Assembly: GCF_022581195.2 (NCBI RefSeq)
Contig: NC_061471.1
Coordinates: forward strand, 6,262,001-6,326,000
Length of the DNA: 64,000 nucleotides
DNA from: Helicoverpa zea
Taxonomy: Eukaryota > Arthropoda > Insecta > Lepidoptera > Noctuidae
Direction: 5' to 3'
Within the stretch, counting starts at the first letter, position 1; each line of letters opens with the position of its first letter. The notes under the pieces were generated by a model. The model was given only the letters and a program-made list of their open reading frames with translations, was not told the DNA's origin and did no database searches. Below, piece by piece: positions 37,601 through 41,484 of this stretch. The translations under genes were made by a program, and so were the position numbers.

Positions 37601-38703
37601 TCCGCAGCCTGATATACTTAATGCGCCAGGTAAGATTGTAGGATCATAACACTAACTAAAATTACCGAATACCTATTTCCTTTAGGCCGATTAAATTACA
37701 ATTTTAATCTGCTAATTTCTTTCTCCCCTAGGGTAGCTATATTTTTCGGTCAATTATTATGTAATGTCTACAAACATACCTATACAAATACGTACCTACT
37801 TTTGAATACTTTAAGAATCAGGTAAATAATTGCTTTAGCTGGATTTAAATAAATGAGACACTTGTAGCGATGCGTTTTCCAGATGGAGATAACCAACCAT
37901 CAGCGCCTATTATAGACGAAACGGACGAATGGCCTAGTATACAAGAAGTCAGAGGTATGCATCTAAATGCAAAATGCAATTCAATTATTTAGGGCAAGTT
38001 TTAGAATATTTTACTGATATTATCTTTCTTTTAGGAGACTGGAGTAAAGCTGGCGCGGTCTTCTCAGCAGAAGATTTAGCATTATTAGATTCTACTGGGC
38101 GACCACAGCAGGTAAGAAGACTATTTAAACAAATAACACTAAAATTTGTATCACCATTAATATTCTCGAATTATATACTGTTAAATGCGATCAATGACTT
38201 TTGAGATTACCTATCGTGATTAATAGGTCAGGTATTAATAACACCGTTAGTTCATGCATCCCTGCGAACACCTACGCTTTTGTTGAAACTAATTTTAAAC
38301 ACGTGCTATTCCCGGAATAGACCAGCCTTAGAATAAATGTGTATTCGTGAGACAAAGGACCACGTTTTTATGCAAATTTTTTCTCCAACAGCTGACTCCA
38401 AACAGCGACCTACTGCCCAGTAGACAAGAAGACGTTCTGAACCAGAACTTACAACCAGTAATAGGAACTAACTTTAGGCCTAGCTACGTAGTCACGAACA
38501 GTCCTACGTTGGGCAGCCCTAACTTTGTGTGTCCTAATGGGAACTTGAGCTCGCCTTTCGGGAGTCAGACTCTTAGTGGGCCTACGCTCAGTTCAGGGAG
38601 CCTCGCCACTTCTACCCTACATAGAAACAAAGGTAAGGGCAACGTGCGAAGAAGGGAGCATGTTCTAGCGGAGAACCTCCCAGGACCAGAAAGTTGTGTG
38701 TAA
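4526..38703 (+). CDS. Sidestep-family Ig-superfamily transmembrane protein gene (14 exons, 5'-partial)
   Basis: This is the gene-level entry; exons are listed separately. Splicing 4526-4636, 17626-17832, 18913-19058, 19340-19490, 23997-24127, 27553-27712, 30208-30369, 30716-30850, 33768-33950, 34537-34698, 37372-37629, 37883-37954, 38035-38111 and 38392-38703 gives one open frame of 2267 nt with GT-AG boundaries and matching phases. It encodes the end of Ig1, four Ig domains, one FN3-like domain, one membrane span and a cytoplasmic tail. Sidestep-like hallmarks are GRPAPTVMWLIDG, YPPVVSLSLGSTLNP, the linker YAPVC and the C-terminus REHVLAENLPGPESCV. In Drosophila, Sidestep proteins are surface ligands for Beat-family receptors in axon guidance and synaptic partner choice; that role here is inferred from the family. 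The signal peptide and most of Ig1 are not in the window. I cannot say which Sidestep paralogue this is. Automatic pipelines may label such genes nephrin-, hemicentin- or CD22-like. Confidence 0.93.
4679..4830 (+). repeat. Fragment of a dispersed moth-type repeat with TATCTATATAAATAAAAATG head
   Basis: It starts TATCTATATAAATAAAAATG, continues with AACTCGAGAACGGCTGGGCC then GATTGAGCTGATTTTGG, and ends near GCGGGATCAGCTAGTTAG. I recognise the 'AACTCGAGAACGGCTGG-CCGAT' core as a common interspersed repeat of insects, but I cannot place it in a class with certainty (RTE-like 3' end or a non-autonomous Helitron-like family). It begins about 40 bp after the donor of exon 1. Confidence 0.6.
5640..6600. 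repeat. Composite inverted/tandem repeat element
   Basis: The right part (6200-6560) has three units of about 120 bp, each with GGATAGCA followed by AAAACTTT and the motif TTTTGGTGATCATTTACTA. At 6255-6311 the motif itself is repeated with a 20-bp period. The left part (5670-5850) carries the reverse complement in decayed form, for example TTAGTAAATGATCACCAA at 5823 and TAATGACCACCATAAAATG near 5679. Both outer ends contain a TTTCCC/GGGAAA palindromic block (5652 and 6590). Between them, 5945-6180 is a G/A-rich unique segment. The arrangement suggests one mobile element with inverted repetitive arms, possibly Helitron-like or foldback. I see no transposase. Confidence 0.6.
6875..7477. mobile_element. 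Non-autonomous element with CCGACTTC terminal inverted repeats
   Basis: The left end AAACCGACTTCCAAAAA (6875-6891) is mirrored by TTTTTTGAAGTCGGTT (7462-7477). The body contains the paired blocks AGGAGTTCCCT at 7014 and 7146 and runs of A or T. I recognise the CCGACTTC-A-rich end followed by AGGAGGAGGTTCTCAATTCG on the minus strand as a very common moth intron repeat. ORFs across it are not genes. Confidence 0.65.
7900..10367 (+). mobile_element. 5'-truncated, decayed non-LTR retrotransposon (LINE)
   Basis: This LINE lacks an endonuclease domain; the recognised coding part starts in the linker before the reverse transcriptase. The 3' end is clear: after a stop at 10144-10146 there is a 3' UTR of about 200 bp with ATTAATAATGACAAATTAAT-like repeats. 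It ends in ACAAATAAAGATTTCATTTT and a TTTCAT-repeat tail at about 10347-10366. The lack of an RNase H and the motif spacing suggest a Jockey/CR1-type clade, but I cannot assign it firmly. The 5' boundary is approximate. Confidence 0.8.
7968..10146 (+). pseudogene. Reverse transcriptase pseudogene of the LINE at 7.9-10.4 kb
   Basis: The main open frame is 8095-9849. In order it has SNYRPIALIPVFSKIFEKIL, QYGFRKNKSINSATYAL, LFMDMSKDFDHVS (palm motif A, catalytic Asp present), FGVPQGGVLAPLLFIVYIND (motif B) and ILFADDSTILF (motif C, FADD present). The usual AFD of motif A is DFD here and the usual GSVLGP of motif B is GGVLAP, which may mark decay or a divergent clade. The linker RRDYSDENIRKFKE lies in another frame (7968-8168), joined by a frameshift near 8160. 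The C-terminal part, DSCKPHFQKLKLLTLPCLYI, is in a third frame after a break near 9840. The last part, ENKDLFKKRLYEFL to the stop at 10146, is in yet another frame. The element is inactive. Confidence 0.88.
10434..10600 (+). mobile_element. Poly(A)-tailed retroposon with perfect 16-bp target-site duplication (copy 1)
   Basis: The element starts GCCGGGGCTGCGGGTTGTTC and ends GATTTTTGACGTCGG plus an A run. It is flanked on both sides by GGTACATACCAAGCTT (10418-10433 and 10601-10616). The A tail and long direct repeat show target-primed retroposition. Copies occur at 41277-41471 (minus strand), 62985-63155 and, decayed, near 60649-60765. It could be a SINE or the 3' end of a LINE; the longer 5' end of the copy at 41.4 kb favours 5'-truncated LINE copies. 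Confidence 0.88.
10879..12505. repeat. Dispersed GCGAGCGAAGCGAGCGC motif family within both hAT-like elements
   Basis: A G/C-rich, near-palindromic motif followed by GAAATTTTT or similar recurs about twelve times: near 10879, 10945, 11003, 11083, 11137, 11242 and 12482 in the outer element, and near 11675, 11863, 11944, 12127 and 12209 in the inner one. The best copies (11003, 11675, 11863) read GCGCGAGCGAAGCGAGCGCG. Spacing is irregular (roughly 50-200 bp, wider across the inner element's left end and before the last copy), so it is not a simple tandem repeat. In the outer element, copies are joined by related spacers containing AGGACTAA and TGTAGAAAATGG. Confidence 0.85.
11413..12375. mobile_element. 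Inner hAT-like element nested in the outer one
   Basis: The left terminus is CAGGGCCGTCTCTAGCT and the right terminus in reverse complement is CAGGGCCGTCTTAACCT. The flanking 8-bp direct repeats are CATGAGAT (11405-11412 and 12376-12383). The CAGGGCCGTCTTAA-type terminus is a common hAT form. The element is 963 bp with no coding capacity. It sits inside the outer element, so it inserted later. Confidence 0.87.
12703..17625 (+). other. Rest of first intron, no recognised feature
   Basis: This is AT-rich intron sequence after the hAT cluster. I see no exon with Ig-type sequence and no clear mobile element. A GC-rich patch with TCGGCCGGCCGCCGCG lies near 14956-14972. The open frames here (for example on the minus strand near 12965-13216 and 15301-15793) resemble no known protein. 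Confidence 0.6.
17626..17832 (+). CDS. Exon 2: second half of Ig2
   Basis: The acceptor is TCGACAG|GTCG and the donor is AATT|GTGAGT, phase 1 at both ends. It begins GRPAPTVMWLIDGTPAP, supplying the conserved core Trp. It then runs through the strand containing TTFRCRASNTNL with the F-strand cysteine, and ends KTVRLEMN. Together with exon 1 it makes one complete Ig domain with its disulfide pair. The intron before it is about 13 kb, the longest of those lying wholly inside the window. Confidence 0.95.
17833..18912 (+). other. Intron between exons 2 and 3, nothing recognised
   Basis: AT-rich intron of 1080 bp with normal donor GTGAGT and acceptor TTTGCACAG. I see no repeat or RNA gene in it. 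Confidence 0.7.
18913..19058 (+). CDS. Exon 3: first half of Ig3
   Basis: The acceptor is TTTGCACAG and the donor is AAAG|GTAAGC. It enters in phase 1 and leaves in phase 0. It encodes LRPTLVEILNKPATLSSE, then YVTLTCMSEGSRPPAQ (B-strand Cys) and LTWYKDNRIFKRGK (core Trp). The LxP-x-x-V-x-I-L linker plus GSRPPA is characteristic of the Sidestep family third Ig domain. Confidence 0.94.
19340..19490 (+). CDS. Exon 4: second half of Ig3
   Basis: The acceptor is TTCCTAG and the donor is GTGT|GTAAGT. It enters in phase 0 and leaves in phase 1. It encodes IIESMNETWVRSQVQFMP, then DDGVQLKCQADNNALPG with the F-strand Cys of Ig3, ending DSFKLDVV. NET is a possible N-glycosylation sequon. A tRNA-derived SINE begins only about 45 bp after the donor. 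Confidence 0.93.
19531..19885 (+). mobile_element. tRNA-derived SINE, copy 1
   Basis: The head has an A-box-like TGATCTAGCGG (19545-19555) and a B box GGTTCGATTC (19587-19596), spaced as in a tRNA promoter. The body follows with CACAAAGCA, GGTGATTGATTCACCCGTGC, GCACGTAAATGTCGGTCCT, GAGTGAAGGAATAGGCAGTG and GCACTATAATATGTCCTGC. The same body occurs at 35738-36095 and, 5'-truncated, at 44448-44630. It lies in intron 4, close behind the exon 4 donor. Confidence 0.85.
19886..23996 (+). other. Rest of the intron between exons 4 and 5
   Basis: Mostly AT-rich with no recognised element until about 21.85 kb. From 21860 to about 23200 the base composition shifts to more G+C, with GCGGCGCGGCCCGCCGGGGC at 21890 and several moderately GC-rich blocks, but no exon-like frame joins the gene. 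Between 23698 and 23790 there is a fragment of a common RTE-like repeat (CCCGGATAAAAAGTGGCCTA then TGTCCTTTCTCAGAC). Confidence 0.55.
23997..24127 (+). CDS. Exon 5: first half of Ig4
   Basis: The acceptor is TCCAACAG and the donor is AAC|GTAAGT. Entry phase 1, exit phase 0. The split codon gives Tyr, so the exon starts YPPVVSLSLGSTLNPHDIKE. It continues GDDVYFECSVRANPREHRIS and ends WYHN. This is the most conserved stretch of Sidestep-family proteins and gives the B-strand Cys and core Trp of Ig4. Confidence 0.95.
25719..25835 (+). mobile_element. 5'-truncated RTE-like retroposon with 11-bp target-site duplication
   Basis: CGCTTCTTATAAAGCACTGG, then TACTCAGCTGAATCCGGTTA and GACTGGAAGCCGACCCCAAC, ending in a GATGAT microsatellite tail. 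The direct repeats ATAAGTCACGT lie at 25708-25718 and 25836-25846. It belongs to the same family as 47300-47530 and is shorter at the 5' end. Confidence 0.82.
26362..26535 (+). repeat. Diverged direct duplication, period about 103 bp
   Basis: TTAGGATGAGATGTGGGCCG followed by AACTTATA occurs at 26362 and again at 26465, each followed by GTGTATTAT and AAGTTAAT. This is a two-copy tandem duplication with several differences and no coding frame. Confidence 0.7.
27553..27712 (+). CDS. Exon 6: second half of Ig4
   Basis: The acceptor is AATGTCCAG and the donor is CAGT|GTGAGT. Entry phase 0, exit phase 1. It encodes DKLVLHNVISGIIVSTKS, then LVLQKVTRDHGGDYSCRA with the D-x-G-x-Y-x-C-type F strand, then TNALGETASQSTQLSIQ. 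It completes Ig4. Confidence 0.95.
27713..30207 (+). other. Intron between exons 6 and 7, no mobile element recognised
   Basis: The middle part (about 28420-29450) is richer in G+C than its flanks and has long open frames on both strands at 29018-29348, including CCGTCGCCGCAGGCGGCGGC. Overlapping frames on both strands with no similarity are what a G+C-rich patch gives by chance, so I do not call a gene. The lack of recognised repeats over 2.5 kb stands out in this window. Confidence 0.55.
30208..30369 (+). CDS. Exon 7: first half of Ig5
   Basis: The acceptor is AACACACAG and the donor is TTTG|GTAATT, a weaker donor than most here. Phase 1 at both ends. The split codon gives Tyr, so the exon starts YAPVCAHASPQVLGAQLDES. 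It continues LRVRCSVTANPPDVTFFWQF (B-strand Cys and core Trp) and ends SGESLDVSPLKFG. The YAPVC linker is a Sidestep-family trait. Confidence 0.94.
30716..30850 (+). CDS. Exon 8: second half of Ig5 (founder copy of a tandem array)
   Basis: The acceptor is TTGCCTAG and the donor is GCCG|GTGAGT, phase 1 at both ends, 135 nt. It encodes GTANGSTSELSYKPQ, then ERDYGTLSCRGTNSVGRQ with the F-strand Cys of Ig5, ending LEPCVFQIVPA. This is the only copy in the array with the complete 5' part and a frame-preserving acceptor, so I take it as the functional exon. Its last 112 nt and the first 41 nt of the following intron recur downstream as 153-bp units. Confidence 0.93.
30892..31820 (+). repeat. Tandem array of six partial exon-8 copies, 153-bp unit, plus a ghost eighth copy
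   Basis: The motif GAGCTGAGCTACAAGCC occurs at 30739 (exon 8 itself) and again at 30892, 31045, 31198, 31351, 31504 and 31657, always 153 bp apart. Each unit is the last 112 nt of exon 8, the donor GTGAGT and 41 nt that end GAGCAGGAACAGC. The first five extra copies look identical by eye. The last (31657 on) has single-base changes, for example GTCACG for GGCACG, GTCTTC for GTGTTC and GTCCCAGCC for GTTCCTGCC. After it, 31798-31820 is a degraded start of another unit. The copies lack the first 23 nt of exon 8. Used as an exon from the nearest AG (gcag|gaacagc), a copy is 119 nt and shifts the frame. They are best read as exon-derived minisatellite DNA inside the intron, unless the assembly is at fault. 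Confidence 0.92.
31821..33767 (+). other. Intron between exons 8 and 9 after the tandem array
   Basis: AT-rich, with no recognised repeat beyond the degraded array edge. The acceptor for exon 9 follows a T-rich tract (AAACTTTTTTCACCCAG). Confidence 0.65.
33768..33950 (+). CDS. Exon 9: first half of FN3-like domain
   Basis: The acceptor is TTCACCCAG and the donor is ACTG|GTTTGT, phase 1 at both ends. It encodes ARPSAPRNCSLQAGNTSA, then NSWLRVCCVAGYDGGLPQYF and LLEALDPITGKTRFNGSVNE. The P-x-x-P-x-N-C-S start, the conserved W-L-x-V and the G-Y-D-G-G-L-P-Q-x-F pattern are those of the membrane-proximal FN3 domain in Sidestep proteins. NTS, NGS and NET are possible N-glycosylation sequons. Confidence 0.94.
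33951..34536 (+). other. Intron between exons 9 and 10
   Basis: A 586-bp intron with the weak donor GTTTGT, a long T run at 33971-33987 and an A run near 34135-34147. Nothing else is seen. Confidence 0.7.
34537..34698 (+). CDS. Exon 10: second half of FN3-like domain
   Basis: The acceptor is ATCTCCTAG and the donor is ACAG|GTAACA, phase 1 at both ends. It encodes DGLAIFKLDLSQLSSAGQ, then GATFNLLIYARNLKGESE and KTLLENIAFNDAARRTG. The pattern F-x-L-x-x-Y-A-x-N-x-K-G-x-S corresponds to the F and G strands of an FN3 domain (Y-A-x-N-x-x-G-x-S). It completes the extracellular part. Confidence 0.94.
34770..35015 (-). repeat. Decayed minus-strand copy of the RTE-like retroposon family
   Basis: CGGCTTCTAACTACCCGAAA followed by CGACTGCCAAAAATGTTC resembles the reverse complement of the segment at 47322-47370 (GAACATCTTTGGCAGTCGTT then ACGGGTAGTCAGAAGCC). 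GGATCGGCTTCCAGTCTTAT at 34762 resembles the reverse complement of the AGACTGGAAGCCGACC segment. Heavily diverged. Confidence 0.55.
35738..36095 (+). mobile_element. tRNA-derived SINE, copy 2 (full length)
   Basis: The A-box-like TGGTCTAGTTGTC is at 35739 and the B box GGTTCGATTC at 35782-35791, inside CCCGGGTTCGATTCCCG. The body matches copy 1. The 3' end is a CAT repeat (CATCATCATCATCAT). A stretch of roughly 15 bp after the B box, present in copy 1, is missing. It lies in the intron between exons 10 and 11. Confidence 0.88.
36096..37371 (+). other. Rest of the intron before the transmembrane exon
   Basis: AT-rich, with no recognised repeat or RNA gene. The acceptor AACCAAACAG has a poor pyrimidine tract nearby, but a T run lies at 37324-37330. 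Confidence 0.65.
37372..37629 (+). CDS. Exon 11: juxtamembrane, transmembrane segment and start of cytoplasmic tail
   Basis: The acceptor is ACCAAACAG and the donor is CCAG|GTAAGA, phase 1 at both ends. After DGKGAMSS it encodes a hydrophobic stretch of about 28 residues, beginning VSVGVAVAAALGATLAAGGV and ending LAALC. This is followed at once by ARRRRAA, a classic type-I stop-transfer. The tail then carries DMLELSDGGRRYVVAYTIKP. The span is unusually rich in Ala and Gly, and its DNA is much more GC-rich than the flanking introns. Confidence 0.95.
37883..37954 (+). CDS. Exon 12: cytoplasmic tail (24-codon exon)
   Basis: The acceptor is GTTTTCCAG and the donor is AGAG|GTATGC, phase 1 at both ends, 72 nt. 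It encodes DGDNQPSAPIIDETDEW and PSIQEVRG, an acidic segment. It is too short to be found as a stand-alone ORF; support comes from in-frame joining to exons 11 and 13 and from good splice sites. Confidence 0.86.
38035..38111 (+). CDS. Exon 13: cytoplasmic tail
   Basis: The acceptor is TTTCTTTTAG and the donor is CAG|GTAAGA. Entry phase 1, exit phase 0. It encodes GDWSKAGAVFSAED, then LALLDSTGRPQQ. It is only 80 bp downstream of exon 12; that short intron has a good T-rich tract before its acceptor. Confidence 0.88.
38392..38703 (+). CDS. Exon 14: last coding exon, C-terminal tail with PDZ-type end
   Basis: The acceptor is TCTCCAACAG; entry phase 0; the stop TAA is at 38701-38703. It encodes a low-complexity Ser/Asn/Pro/Gly-rich tail (LTPNSDLLPSRQED, then TNSPTLGSPNFVCPNGNL and similar) that ends RRREHVLAENLPGPESCV. 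The last four residues, E-S-C-V, fit a class I PDZ ligand (S/T-x-hydrophobic). I recall closely similar endings in insect Sidestep-like proteins, so this looks like the true C-terminus. Confidence 0.93.
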   Translation: MTPNSDLLPSRQEDVLNQNLQPVIGTNFRPSYVVTNSPTLGSPNFVCPNGNLSSPFGSQTLSGPTLSSGSLATSTLHRNKGKGNVRRREHVLAENLPGPESCV

Positions 38704-40611
38704 AGTGATGACTACAATGTGCTTCACGGATTTGAATTTCGAACTCTCATGAATTGCAACTAACGTAAGTGGACTCATAGCATTTTTGTGTAGATTTTTT
38801 TTACGAATCTAAGATACGCTTGTATTCATTTTGGACGGTTTTGTCAATTTTACACGATGGATGTATGTTAACGCTGTTTTGCCAAATTGAACCAATTGAT
38901 TTGTTTGTATATTAGGTAACGTAATTTGTAAATAGTTCTATTAGTTTAAATATTTAGCTAACGTGTTCTATAAAGGGGGGATGCCCGTTTTATCTTGTAC
39001 ATTGCTATTATATTGACTAATATACTGAGCTTGGTAGCGCTCACAATAAATTACGGCCTACATTTTGTGTTACTAATTTGCTCAAAAATTGGGAACTTGG
39101 AAAGTGCGAAGCACAAAGTTTTAAATTGTATTTCAAGGTTCCTCATAATTATATTAAGTAGCGGAACAGCTCGAAACTTAGTGTTCCGTGCTTTTATTTT
39201 GTCCCAAAACAAACGAAACGTTATTATTTGTCTTCTTACTAATTGTTACATCAAAGGCTCATTTAAAATTTGTTATCATAAAAGCATATTGAAACATTTT
39301 GATGCTTTTAATTAATTAAAAAATACGACTAAAAGGCTTATATAATCTCCTACTTGATTTAACAAAATCGGTTGTGTGAATGTAAATACTGATAGTTGTA
39401 TAAACGAGACTTGTATGTATAGATACAAATATTTAACTAGAATAAGAAGCTTTTGTTGTCAATTTATTTATGTGAAAATTATTAGTGAAATTGTAAATAT
39501 TGCATAGACCGTGACGATAGACGAAGCTCTCTAGCATACGAGATAAGGGGAATTCAGAGGTGCAGAAATACAACCTTGTATAAAAGATAATATGTAAAAC
39601 GTTTTACAACATTGACAACATTCTAAGTTCGAGCATAAAGTTTAAAATAAAATACGTACAAAATGTTCGTGTAATAAATCAAGTCACACTTCGAGAGCGT
39701 ACCTGCTCCGGTTCTTCGTACGGCGGTTTCCACGTGGAAAAATATTTTCAAGACAAAATATTATCTTTCATTTCCTTTACCGTATATTTAAGGGTTAATT
39801 GAAATTTATTTTTAATACATCTTTTCTACTCGTGGGACCGAAATTGACTTATGTATTATGTTACAAGGAAAAATCTTTACTTAAGTAAAAGTTTTTGCTT
39901 TAATCTGGCGTTGTATTCCAATACCTTGATATTAAATAACCTTTGGTATCTATTTTCTTCTCAATCAGAAAATATTTTAGGAGGAAAACTATTTATAATT
40001 TTAACGTAGCCTAGAGAGGTAATACTTAAATTAATATACATATATAAAAATAAATCAGCTATTTTACATTGAAAAATGTTTTAAGAAAACTCTACATCTA
40101 GTTTCCATAGTAACGGTGACTTCCACATGAGACCCCTTATATCGTATGCGTAGAGCAACTCAGTAGTGCCATTTTATAACGAGAGCAAATTGTAAATGTT
40201 TCCATTTTGTGTTGATTCTATTATATAGAGTTTAACAAAGAGAACGGTTTTATAACATGCAGTTCGCGTCAAATAAGTTTGCGTTTCTGAAGTTAGCCGC
40301 TTGTCTCCTTACGCATTTGTTTGTACAGATATTATCAAAAACATTTTCTTGCCAGCTGCTCTATCCTTTCGCATTTGTTTGTACAGAATACAGATACTGT
40401 CGAAAACATTTGCTTGTCCACAGTTGGCTACTATTACCTAACTTCACAATAATCAAAAAATATTTACCGCAGCTAACTTCAGAGAAGCAAAGTTATTTGG
40501 AGCGAGCTCTAGGTCAAGCGAACTGTTTGTAGATGTCAGTCATCATTTTATGTGGTCCTACCAATCTGATATGGCAATTTTATATTTAATAAATAAATAA
40601 TGGTTTATATA
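38704..40611 (+). other. Probable 3' UTR of the Sidestep-family gene
   Basis: No further coding exon is seen after the stop. The stretch is AT-rich. Candidate AATAAA signals are at 39646-39651, 39673-39678 and 40588-40593. The last is followed by a T/G-rich stretch (from 40601, TGGTTTATATAAG and then TTTTTGTTTTATTT), the usual downstream element. Which site is used cannot be told from sequence alone. Around 40310-40420 there is an imperfect duplication of GCATTTGTTTGTACAGA with following CGAAAACATT. Confidence 0.5.
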
Positions 40612-40920
40612 AGTTTTTGTTTTATTTGCTACCATGATCCAACCGTAAAATAAACGTAACATTCATAAAAAAATAAAAAAAAACTTACCAACAAAATTAT
40701 CCATTTTTAGGTAATCCATCTTACAAAATTTACTTTTTCTTTTATTTCAGACTATTTCATAATCTAAAGAATCTCAGTGTTACCTGTCTCCTTCTTAGAT
40801 TCAGTTCTGTATATCGGATTACGTGGCTGATAAGACTTGGCTGGGGCAAGCTTAGACATGGGACGTCTAGACCGAGCTTAAATAACAACCGCAACTTGTA
40901 TTGTTATTAAATCTTCACCG

Positions 40921-41061
40921 TCTTACCACAAAAACTTTTTAACGTCAGTTTAAGACTTGTCTAAAAAAATGTCAAATTATGACGTTGACATATGGTTCAT
41001 TTTGGAGCCACATTTTTTTTAGACAAGTGTAAAACAGTGGTTAAAGTTTTTGTAGTAAGGC
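40921..41061. mobile_element. Small foldback (hairpin) element
   Basis: The left arm starts TCTTACCACAAAAACTTTTT and ends ACTTGTCTAAAAAAATGT (40921-40972). The right arm, read in reverse complement, starts CCTTACTACAAAAACTTTAA and ends ACTTGTCTAAAAAAAATGT (41009-41061). The arms are about 52 bp with some changes. The loop holds a second small hairpin, TGTCAAATTATGACGTTGACA. It is likely a MITE, with no coding sequence. Confidence 0.72.
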
Positions 41062-41276
41062 CATTAATGTTCACACCGGTTTTGCTACACTACCACGATA
41101 ATAATTTAGTTTTATGTCGTATCAGAATTACATTTAGAATGCGGATCTGTAAATTACCTACATTTGTAGTTATTACATATTACGATTATTATCTGACTTA
41201 TAAGCACATAACAATTTTATTAAAAACAATCATGATATAGAACTTTCTGGACATGACATTGTTGGGGCGAAGCACC

Positions 41277-41471
41277 TTTTTTTTTTTTTTTAGCGACGTA
41301 AAATCATCAAATGACCCCTCCCGCTGTGGGTTAGCAGCGGTGAGGGAGTGTCAGACTCTTACTGACTAAAATCGTCGTGTTCCGTCATAGGCCTTTTATG
41401 TACCAGGGCCGCGGTATCTCTTTCGAACAACCCGCAGCCCCGGCAGGCCTTGGCCCTGCTGGGCCCCGCTG
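41277..41471 (-). mobile_element. Poly(A)-tailed retroposon, copy 2, minus strand, with target-site duplication
   Basis: It reads as a T run, then AGCGACGTAAAATCATCAAA and TGACCCCTCCCGCTGTGGGT, to CAACCCGCAGCCCCGGC, and extends further to GGCCTTGGCCCTGCTGGGCC. GGGGCGAAGCACC flanks it at 41264-41276 and 41472-41484. It is the reverse complement of copy 1 with about 27 bp more at its 5' end. Confidence 0.86.
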
Positions 41472-41484
41472 GGGGCGAAGCACC

